From: an uncultured Oscillospiraceae bacterium
Lineage (GTDB): Bacteria; Bacillota; Clostridia; Oscillospirales; Ruminococcaceae
DNA: 64,000 nt
Direction of reading: 5' to 3'
Assembly: GCA_934486875.1 (NCBI GenBank)
Contig: CAKSPU010000004.1
Span: forward strand, 17,211-81,210
The notes under the pieces are model-generated. The model did not search any database, was not told where the DNA came from, and saw nothing but the letters and a program-made list of their open reading frames with translations. This document shows positions 57,710-64,000 of this stretch, piece after piece. Within the stretch, counting starts at the first letter, position 1; each line of letters starts with the position of its first letter. Position numbers and translations under genes: made by a program.

Positions 57710-59788
57710 TCAGAATTTTATTTCGGTACAAACGCAGTCATTTCCGCAAAGTCTGCTGCTTATCTCATCGGGCTGGTGTGTGCCCGCATAAAGGGTAAAG
57801 CTGTCCCCATAACGCTTTCTTTCGCCGTTTTCACCCACAGCGGTAAAGGCTCTGTCAGAAACGGGGAGCTCCACAGTCACCCTCTCACCCGCATCAAGCT
57901 TTATTCGCTCAAATCCGCAAAGGCTCACGTTTCTCACCGCATATTCGCAGCAGTCCCTGATATAAAGCTCTATAACGTCCTCGCAGGAAGCATCTCCCCT
58001 GTTTTCGGCGGTGACAAAGGCGGTGTTGTCCCTGTACTCCACCGACGTGCATATGATATTTCCATAGGTAAGACCGAAGCCGAAAGGATAAAGCACATTG
58101 TTTTCGGCATAGCGGTAGGTGCGGTTCTTCATCGAATAATCGGTAAATTCGGGGAGGAGCTCGGATTTTTCGTAGAATGTAACGGGGAGCTTGCCCGAGG
58201 GGCTCACATCACCGAAAAGTATTTCCGCCAGAGCCTTTCCGCCCTCAGAGCCGGGATACCAGGCGTGAATAAGAGCGTCGGGTCCGCACTCGGTATTGAC
58301 CGAGCTTCCCGCTGCGCAGACCACAACAGCAGGCTTGCCCGTTTCCATAATTTTATCAATGAGGATACGCTGGCTTTCGGGGAGCCTGATATCGGTCTTG
58401 TCCCCCGAGGAGAACTCATTTCCCGTGCCGCCCTCTTCACCCTCGATAGCTGCGTCAAGTCCGACGCAGAGGATAACAACATCTGCTGCCTCCGCAGCTG
58501 CAACAGCTTCCGCATATCTGTCCCCTGCCTTGGCAAGATTTGAGCTTCTGTCCTTATAAAGATGACAGCCCTCGGCATATATTACCCTGCCCTCAAATCT
58601 GTCCTCTATGCCCTCAAGGAATGTGATATATCTGTCGGCAGTGCCGTTGTAATTGCCCTCAAGAGCCGTTCTGCTGTCGCTGTTGGGGCCGATGACGGCG
58701 ATCGTGCGGAGCTTTTTCTCATCAAGAGGAAGTATACCGTTATTTTTCAGCAGCACCATTGACTTTTCCGCACATTCAAGGGACACAGCCTTGTGCTCGG
58801 GGCAGGATACTATGTCATAGGGAATATCGTCATACTCGGTCTTTTCATCGAACATTCCCAGCCTTATCCGTGTGCGCATAAGATGAACGCAGGCGTTCCT
58901 GATATCCTCCTTTGTCACAAGCCCATCATCAAGGGCGGCAAGCACATTGGCATATGTACAGCCGCAGTTTACGTCACAGCCTTTTGTAAGGGCAAGTGCG
59001 GCAGACTCCACGGCATTGGCTGTAATATGATGATTTTCGTGAAAATCCCTTATAGCCCAGCAGTCGGAAACGAAATAGCCGTCAAAGCCCCATTCCCTGA
59101 GCTTTGACATAAGGCGGTCGCTTGCGCAGGAGGCTTCACCGTTAACACGGTTGTATGCGCCCATAACGCCCTCTGCCTTTGCGTCCTTCACAAGGGCTTC
59201 AAAGGCGGGGAGATATGTTTCTTCAAGCTCCTTTTCGGACACACGGGCATCAAACTCGTGGCGGAGCGCTTCGGGTCCGCTGTGTACCGCAAAATGCTTT
59301 GCGCAGGCAGCTGTACGGAGAGTTTTTCCCTCTCCCTGCAAGCCTTTCACATATGCTTTGCCGTTTTCGGCGGTAAGATATGGATCCTCGCCGTAAGTCT
59401 CGTGTCCACGTCCCCACCTTGGGTCACGGAAAATGTTGATGTTTGGAGCCCAGTGGGTAAGTCCCTTGTAAATATCCCTGTCGCCGTACTTTGAATAGGC
59501 ATTGTACTTGGCTCTCGTTTCAATGGAGGTTATCTCCCCTGCCTTTCTGACAAGCCCGGTGTCGAACATTGCGGCAAGGGCTATCGCCTGCGGAAACATT
59601 GTGGCTGTACCCGAGCGGGCAAGTCCGTGAAGCCCCTCGTTCCACCAGTTATAGGCGGGAATGCCGAGACGTTCGATGGCAGGAGCGTCAAATCTCAGCT
59701 GACCTGCCATTTCCTCGACTGTCATTTCATCGGTAAGTGCCTCCGCCCTTTCCTGCGGGGTCAGGGAGGTATCAAGATATTTTTTCAT
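57710..59788 (-). CDS. Glycoside hydrolase family 3 beta-glycosidase (xylosidase-like)
   Basis: 692 residues, no signal peptide, so it acts inside the cell. GH3 barrel with YNWWNEGLHGLARSG (about 46-60), RDPRWGRGHETYGEDP and the nucleophile Asp242 in FVSDCWAI. The second alpha/beta domain holds IGPNSDSRTALEGNYNG, and a fibronectin-like C-terminal domain follows. The NWWNEGLHG pattern resembles GH3 beta-xylosidases more than beta-glucosidases. Fits intracellular breakdown of imported plant oligosaccharides. Confidence 0.9.
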   Translation of the reverse strand: MKKYLDTSLTPQERAEALTDEMTVEEMAGQLRFDAPAIERLGIPAYNWWNEGLHGLARSGTATMFPQAIALAAMFDTGLVRKAGEITSIETRAKYNAYSKYGDRDIYKGLTHWAPNINIFRDPRWGRGHETYGEDPYLTAENGKAYVKGLQGEGKTLRTAACAKHFAVHSGPEALRHEFDARVSEKELEETYLPAFEALVKDAKAEGVMGAYNRVNGEASCASDRLMSKLREWGFDGYFVSDCWAIRDFHENHHITANAVESAALALTKGCDVNCGCTYANVLAALDDGLVTKEDIRNACVHLMRTRIRLGMFDEKTEYDDIPYDIVSCPEHKAVSLECAEKSMVLLKNNGILPLDEKKLRTIAVIGPNSDSRTALEGNYNGTADRYITFLEGIEDRFEGRVIYAEGCHLYKDRSSNLAKAGDRYAEAVAAAEAADVVILCVGLDAAIEGEEGGTGNEFSSGDKTDIRLPESQRILIDKIMETGKPAVVVCAAGSSVNTECGPDALIHAWYPGSEGGKALAEILFGDVSPSGKLPVTFYEKSELLPEFTDYSMKNRTYRYAENNVLYPFGFGLTYGNIICTSVEYRDNTAFVTAENRGDASCEDVIELYIRDCCEYAVRNVSLCGFERIKLDAGERVTVELPVSDRAFTAVGENGERKRYGDSFTLYAGTHQPDEISSRLCGNDCVCTEIKF

Positions 59789-59877
59789 ATGAAGTCCTTT
59801 CTGTTTGGGATATATAAATTTTTTTGCTGAAGCATTGCAGCGGAGCGATATTGCTTAATTTTAAATTGTCCCCAAGG

Positions 59878-60471
59878 TCATCTCTTCTTAAAAGTATAAT
59901 CGCACATACTTCCGCCCCTGCCTATCTGCTGGGTGTAAATAAACTCCGCACGGGGCAGGTCGCTGTACAGGATATCATCCACCTGACAGAATATTGCCGT
60001 CATTTCGGGCATACCGTATTTGCTGAATATCTGCTGATAAATGCACTTGTGGGTTATCATCGTAAATATGCCGCTCCCGCATTTCGGAAACTCCACGTCC
60101 CAGCCGTAGCCCAGCGTGTGCCTGAATTTTATGGGCATCGTGAGCTTCAGCATTCCCACGAACCGGGAATTTCCCGCAAGCTTCTGCATTGAGGCTATCA
60201 TCGGCTCCACAAATTCGTACATTGCCTGTGCCACGGCTTCCTGCGCCTCGCTCCGTGTTCTGCCTCTCTCTTCAAGTGCTGTTTCCATAGCAAGAGAGGT
60301 CATCAGATTGCACATATGGGCGTAGTTTTTGTCATCGGCATATTCGGAATTTTCCCGTATCAGCTTTTCCATAATTTCCAGAAGCCGCTTTTGTTCGTCC
60401 CCGTTCCATTTGGCATAGTAATCCTTAAATCTGCTTTTTGATATCATTTCTTCGGGTATGTATTTTTTCAT
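59878..60471 (-). CDS. L-2-amino-thiazoline-4-carboxylate hydrolase-like protein
   Basis: 197 residues from ATG 60471 (GGAGCTTGG upstream). The C-terminal pattern FCQVDDILYSDLPRAEF, QIGRGGSMCDYTF matches the ATC hydrolase family, which in Pseudomonas turns 2-aminothiazoline carboxylate into carbamoyl-cysteine on the way to cysteine. In Clostridia these proteins are common and the substrate is untested. Confidence 0.7.
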   Translation of the reverse strand: MKKYIPEEMISKSRFKDYYAKWNGDEQKRLLEIMEKLIRENSEYADDKNYAHMCNLMTSLAMETALEERGRTRSEAQEAVAQAMYEFVEPMIASMQKLAGNSRFVGMLKLTMPIKFRHTLGYGWDVEFPKCGSGIFTMITHKCIYQQIFSKYGMPEMTAIFCQVDDILYSDLPRAEFIYTQQIGRGGSMCDYTFKKR

Positions 60472-60500
60472 AACCAAGCTCCTTTTGTGTTTCTGCTTTT

Positions 60501-61004
60501 TTAAAGAGAACGCTCCATTTTAAACCGCTTGACATCAGTTCCGTCAGACATTTTTTGTACAGTCTCAGCCGTAATATCAAATCCGCACTTTATATAACAT
60601 TTCTGTGCTCTTATATTGCTTTGGTTTGTGTAAAGTCCTACAGAAACATATCCACGTCTTTTCAAATCATCTGTGATCTGATCTATGACATATTGACCGA
60701 TACCGCAATTCTGATATTCGGGCAGCAGCGCTATCATTTTGATATACGCCTTTTTATCTTCCGACAAAAGTCCGTTTATCCCCAGCCAGCCTACAGGAAC
60801 AGCTCCGTAAAAAATAATATGATCCTCCTCATCATCGTCCTGCTTCCATTCAGCTATTGCATCGACCCATACATCTGCTGTTGTGTGGACTTCATTAAGA
60901 GCAGTCATCACCGACTCGTTATTCATAAGCTTGCTTAAAAATTCTGCATCTTTTTCATTCACCTGAACTGTTTTGATTTTTTTATTTGTGCTCACATTCT
61001 TCAT
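60501..61004 (-). CDS. GNAT-family acetyltransferase
   Basis: 167 residues. Acetyl-CoA loop LLPEYQNCGIGQYVIDQI and the late block NQSNIRAQKCYIKCGF. Acidic loop DDDEEDH in the middle. Substrate unknown. GGAGG before the ATG. More AT-rich codons than most neighbours. Confidence 0.85.
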   Translation of the reverse strand: MKNVSTNKKIKTVQVNEKDAEFLSKLMNNESVMTALNEVHTTADVWVDAIAEWKQDDDEEDHIIFYGAVPVGWLGINGLLSEDKKAYIKMIALLPEYQNCGIGQYVIDQITDDLKRRGYVSVGLYTNQSNIRAQKCYIKCGFDITAETVQKMSDGTDVKRFKMERSL

Positions 61005-61288
61005 AGTTCCGCCTCCCGATCTCAGTTGCCATAAATCAACTTATACCATAATAATTATAAATCAAACCCCAAGCAAAGTCAACAATATCCCGAAATAAGA
61101 GAAGATCGCCGAAAATTATCCCCTATGCATCACAGCTTAATCTGACAAATCCTGACATTTCCGACAAAATGTGTTAAAGCAGTTAGCGAACGATAACTTG
61201 ATATGTCAGGGAATATCCCCGATATGTTATTTTACAAAAATAAGGGGGATACGGTATAAGCTTACTGTACATCATTCTGAAGCTATCG

Positions 61289-62194
61289 TCAGAACAGATC
61301 AAGGCTGCTGTCAAGATAACTTTCCTCTCTGACCCGAAGCTGATATTCGGGCTTTGTCATATAATACAGCAGAAATTCCAGAATGACAGCACTGCCGAGA
61401 CTTCTCCCCTCGATCTTGAAATCGGAAAAGCCCATCGGCAGATAGGTGCTTTGTATATCGTGAATGCCGATAAAGGCAGGATTTTTCATTGCCTTGGAAA
61501 ACATATATCCGCTGTCGGCATCGGGCGCTGTGCAGCGGTGGTCGGGACAGCTCTCCCCCAGATTTTTCCGACTGACATTTTCGTAGCATTTCTTCCTGTC
61601 CCTGCACCCGATATAACAGCATTCGTTGCATAAAAATTCTGTCTTGTCCTTTTGAAGTGATGACAGTGTATCAAGCTTGTCAAAAGCTTTGTTCAGGCGG
61701 AAATCCGGTACAGCATATTTAAAATCACTGCGCTTTGTCTCCTCCGAAAAAGCACTGAAATCAGTAAGCACCTTTGTGGTGGAGGAAACAAAATAAAAAT
61801 TCGGATAATTCTTTTTCAGATATTCAAGAAGCAGCTCCGAACAGATGATGATTCCGTTTTGCGGAGCGGTGCTTTCAAACAAAGCACACAGGGCATTGCA
61901 TTTTTTGTCCGAAAGATGCTCCTCTCTGAGAAGCAAGTTGCTGAATGTAAGCCTTGCCGAGATGTTATATTCCCGCATCAGCGCAAGCACCTTATGCGGG
62001 TCACATTCCCCATAGCCCGCACGTCCGCCGCCCCAGATGCAGTCTGCGGGAGCGCCGTACACAGAGCCGATATCACACCAATCGTAAAAATATTCCCTGT
62101 GCTCACGGAAAAGCGGCAGAAAAACACTGTACAGCTCATAAAATTCAAACAAGCCCGGAAGATGATAATGTGCCTTTCCTGTGTGTATTCTCAT
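61289..62194 (-). CDS. Cys-rich TIM-barrel-like protein, possibly peptidase U32-related
   Basis: 301 residues from ATG 62194 (GGGGAGGGG upstream). No confident family. A barrel-like N-terminal half (VLALMREYNISARLTFSN, IICSELLLEYLKKNYPNFYFV) is followed by a Cys-rich segment LCNECCYIGCRDRKKC and CPDHRC (about 196-232), then GFSDFKIEGRS, which resembles the U32 peptidase pattern of a Cys-bound Fe-S cluster next to a substrate-reading motif. Assignment tentative. Confidence 0.5.
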   Translation of the reverse strand: MRIHTGKAHYHLPGLFEFYELYSVFLPLFREHREYFYDWCDIGSVYGAPADCIWGGGRAGYGECDPHKVLALMREYNISARLTFSNLLLREEHLSDKKCNALCALFESTAPQNGIIICSELLLEYLKKNYPNFYFVSSTTKVLTDFSAFSEETKRSDFKYAVPDFRLNKAFDKLDTLSSLQKDKTEFLCNECCYIGCRDRKKCYENVSRKNLGESCPDHRCTAPDADSGYMFSKAMKNPAFIGIHDIQSTYLPMGFSDFKIEGRSLGSAVILEFLLYYMTKPEYQLRVREESYLDSSLDLF

Positions 62195-62301
62195 ATACTG
62201 CCCCTCCCCTCTTTGGTCTGCCATACATTTATTATATCACATCGGGAGCATATTTACAAGGAAATGATCTTTTGTATAGTTCCGATTGGTTCTTTGTATC
62301 A

Positions 62302-62343
62302 GAAAAAAATGCCGTACAGAAATGGAGAAATTCTGTACGGCAT
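62302..62343 (-). terminator. Terminator after the cupin gene
   Basis: Stem ATGCCGTACAGAA / TTCTGTACGGCAT read on the minus strand, followed by TTTTTTC. Confidence 0.88.
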
Positions 62344-62363
62344 AATTTTCGGATCGTATTCGG

Positions 62364-62690
62364 TTATTCAAGAACAAGAAGAAGTGACATCTTGAATCTG
62401 CCCTTTGCGGTGACGCTGTGGAGACCGTTCTTTTCAAATCTGAAGCTCTGTCCTGCCTCGACCTCGTGATCCTTGCCCTCGTAGCCGATAACAGCCTTGC
62501 CCTCAAGAGCGGTCACGATAGCATTACCCGGAGCACGGTGGGGGGTAAGACCTGTTCCCTCGTCAAATGCCATAAGAACGAACTTCATTGTGTTGTTGTG
62601 AACAACATCGAGATTTGCGATGCTGCCCTCCTCGTAGGAAATAAGATCCTTAAGAGCGATAGCTTCTCCTGCTTTTACCTTGTCATTCAT
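62364..62690 (-). CDS. Single-cupin protein, 3' part of the split gene, may still be made
   Basis: 108 residues from ATG 62690, with AAAGGGAAG upstream at a good distance. MNDKVKAGEAIALKDL starts it, followed by a full cupin barrel (FVLMAFDEGTGLTPHRAP, ALEGKAVIGYEG, GQSFRFEKNGLHSV). Such single-cupin proteins exist alone in other Clostridia, so this part may be functional despite the insertion. Binding partner unknown. Confidence 0.55.
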   Translation of the reverse strand: MNDKVKAGEAIALKDLISYEEGSIANLDVVHNNTMKFVLMAFDEGTGLTPHRAPGNAIVTALEGKAVIGYEGKDHEVEAGQSFRFEKNGLHSVTAKGRFKMSLLLVLE

Positions 62691-62887
62691 AATAACTTCC
62701 CTTTCTGTTATGATCTCTGTGTAAACAAAATCCTCGGAGCACATTGTGCCGCAAAGAGTTTTGGGCGGTATTATCAGCATTTCATCGGGCTTTAATGTGA
62801 CATTCTCGGGCTTTTCTCCCACAAGGAACATACCCTTGCCGTATGAGCCGATACAGACAGCTGTACTGTCATAGCTCTCTCTGCTTA

Positions 62888-62987
62888 TACTAATAACCAA
62901 TTAAAAACTGTACAAAAAACCGAGCATAATCTTGCATATATGGATTATGCGAAGATTTTTTGTCTACAGTTTTATTGGTTATTAGTA
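62888..62987. mobile_element. MITE-like palindromic element, copy C (100 bp), in a cupin gene
   Basis: Ends TACTAATAACCAAT / ATTGGTTATTAGTA are shared with copy A, but the interior differs (AAACTGTA, CAAAAAA and GCATAATC repeated in inverse order). TTA direct repeats flank it. It has no coding capacity. Insertion inside a gene and restorable frame define its borders. Confidence 0.88.
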
Positions 62988-63262
62988 TTATATCCGTACC
63001 TGCGCCCAGCGAAAACCAGCTCACTCCGCATTTACTGCCGAGCTTTGCGTTTCGTGAAACGGTCATTGCAGGCCGTGGGGGGCGCTTTTCTTTTACGGTA
63101 AATACATTCTCTGACATAGTTGCCTCACTTTTCGGAAAATATCATTGTACTCTGATTATTTGTAATGATAACATATTTATACGTCATATGTATGTGACTG
63201 TGGCAACAAATCGGGATTTGTGCGGCGCTGATTTCAGGGGACGGGTTTCCCGTCCCCTGTCC

Positions 63263-63853
63263 TTATTTTCTCCCGTCAATAAGCCCCTCAAGTATCATCA
63301 CCCCCATTGTCAGCGGCAGAGTAAAGCTCACACTGCCCGACATAAAAAACAGTACCGCCCCGCCGATACCGAGAATTATATCCGATATCCGAAAAAGTCC
63401 ACGTATGTCCCAAAGAGGGCAGAGCCTTTCGGATACCGCCGCAAGTATCCGTCCGCCGTCAAGAGAGGACAGGGGCAGGAGATTGAATAAAAACAGCGAT
63501 ATGTTTATCCCCGCAAAAAGTCTGTTTCCGAAAAAACACCCCGCCGCCCCGAGGAGCAGATTTACCAAAGGTCCCGCCGCCAATACCGATATTTCCCTCA
63601 AAGTCCCGCAGAGGGCAAGGCTGTCGCTTTTGAGTCTGACACCGCCGCTGTAAAGAGTCAGACCTCGGATATGTATTCCGAACAGCTTCATTGCCGCGAT
63701 ATGCCCCAGCTCGTGGAGGGCGCAGCAGACAAATGCCATTGCGGCTGTCTCGGAAAATGTGCTTTGAAGCAGCAGAAGCGCCCAGACCGACAGAAATCCG
63801 AAGGTCAGCCTGAAATGCACCCCTCCCGCATAAAAATCAACTCCGCAGTCCAT
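63263..63853 (-). CDS. M50-family intramembrane zinc protease
   Basis: 196 residues, about six membrane segments. Zn site HELGH (47-51) and the third ligand Asp132 in LPLSSLDGGR, NPL/NLL region AAGPLVNLLLG. Related to SpoIVFB, the sporulation sigma-K processing protease, and other small site-2 proteases. Given Spo0A in the window a SpoIVFB role is possible but the sequence does not decide it. AAAGGACTG precedes the ATG. Confidence 0.85.
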   Translation of the reverse strand: MDCGVDFYAGGVHFRLTFGFLSVWALLLLQSTFSETAAMAFVCCALHELGHIAAMKLFGIHIRGLTLYSGGVRLKSDSLALCGTLREISVLAAGPLVNLLLGAAGCFFGNRLFAGINISLFLFNLLPLSSLDGGRILAAVSERLCPLWDIRGLFRISDIILGIGGAVLFFMSGSVSFTLPLTMGVMILEGLIDGRK

Positions 63854-63917
63854 AGTTGTATCAGTCCTTTCAAAAAATAATATGGAAATATGCGGCAGAG
63901 TATGACTTTACGGCTAA

Positions 63918-64000
63918 TACTAATCTTTAACCAACCTATAGACAAATTCGACAGCTATAACGCAGCCACTCGTCGTCAGGTTGCTTTATAAAGCAACACT
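63918..64000. mobile_element. MITE-like element, copy E, left part (cut by the window end)
   Basis: TACTAATCTTTAACCAACC followed by TATAGACAAATTCGACAG; the first part matches the end of copy D and ACCTATAGACAAAT matches copy A. The right end lies beyond the window. It starts about 65 bp upstream of the M50 gene. Confidence 0.7.

Larger units (their letters stand above)
62364..63117 (-). pseudogene. Two-cupin protein gene split by MITE copy C
   Basis: The 5' part (63117 down to about 62992) encodes MSENVFTVKEKR ... SLGAGTDI, then enters the 100-bp element and stops at a TAG in its far end. The 3' part continues in another frame with SRESYDSTAVCIG and a complete second cupin. Removing the element plus one 3-bp target copy (103 bp) joins GTDI to SRES in frame, giving a 216-residue protein with two cupin domains (GTGLTPHRAPGNAIVTALEG is the metal-site region of the second). 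The insertion therefore looks recent. Confidence 0.85.

Overview
The window looks like the chromosome of a spore-forming, anaerobic, low-to-mid G+C Clostridia species, most like a Ruminococcus/Oscillospiraceae gut or rumen bacterium. This rests on a clear Spo0A, a TepA/SpoIIIE neighbourhood, GTP-type PEP carboxykinase, an intracellular GH3 beta-glycosidase, many perfect sigma-A promoters (TTGACA-17-TATAAT) and Gram-positive lipoprotein signals. The genus is an inference. No tRNA, CRISPR array, prophage or full insertion sequence was seen.

Layout. 1-3.2 kb: start of ylxM (minus strand), then an operon of PilZ protein, ParA-type ATPase, ComFB-like protein, a small protein and endonuclease III. 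3.2-9.3 kb: spo0A (minus), then tepA, uppP and the DNA translocase ftsK/spoIIIE. 9.3-17.3 kb: small membrane proteins, a YgiQ-type radical SAM protein, a ComEC-like metallo-beta-lactamase protein with DUF3006, an RpiR regulator, a BaiN-like flavoprotein, and a membrane/TetR operon. 17.4-22.5 kb: a LacI regulator divergent from a sugar ABC transporter (binding protein plus two permeases, no ATPase); both promoters carry the same operator-like AACGTTWTCT sequence.

23.4-37.6 kb (minus strand): one continuous sulfur-assimilation operon. It carries sulfate uptake (Sbp, CysT, CysW, CysA), ATP sulfurylase (CysD, CysN), an AprBA-type APS reductase, a siroheme sulfite reductase, thioredoxin and a thioredoxin-reductase-like protein, TusA, a ThiS-like sulfur carrier with its ThiF activating enzyme and JAMM protease, MetY, and an Rrf2/CymR-like regulator. 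Read together: sulfate to APS to sulfite to sulfide to carrier thiocarboxylate to homocysteine. Upstream on the same strand lie an iron/cobalamin-type ABC transporter and a metNIQ methionine transporter behind a GDSL esterase, divergent from a LysR regulator. Two tiny genes encoding related peptides (shared core LVRANFRFGR, followed by Cys codons) sit directly before the sulfate-binding and methionine-binding protein genes; they are the best candidate here for an undescribed regulatory element.

45-64 kb: DinB-like protein, NUDIX-MazG fusion, RNase P RNA, GNAT, LppM-like lipoprotein, PEP carboxykinase, Mrp ATPase, CpsB-like phosphatase, a fluoride-riboswitch-controlled antiporter, DUF3795, a paired bacterial PH-domain membrane system, an alpha/beta hydrolase, GH3 enzyme, ATC-hydrolase-like protein, GNAT, a Cys-rich U32-like protein, an interrupted cupin gene and an M50 protease. 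A family of small palindromic mobile elements (MITEs; ends TACTAATA...) occurs five times. One has split the cupin gene, with a 3-bp target duplication, and removing it restores the reading frame exactly.
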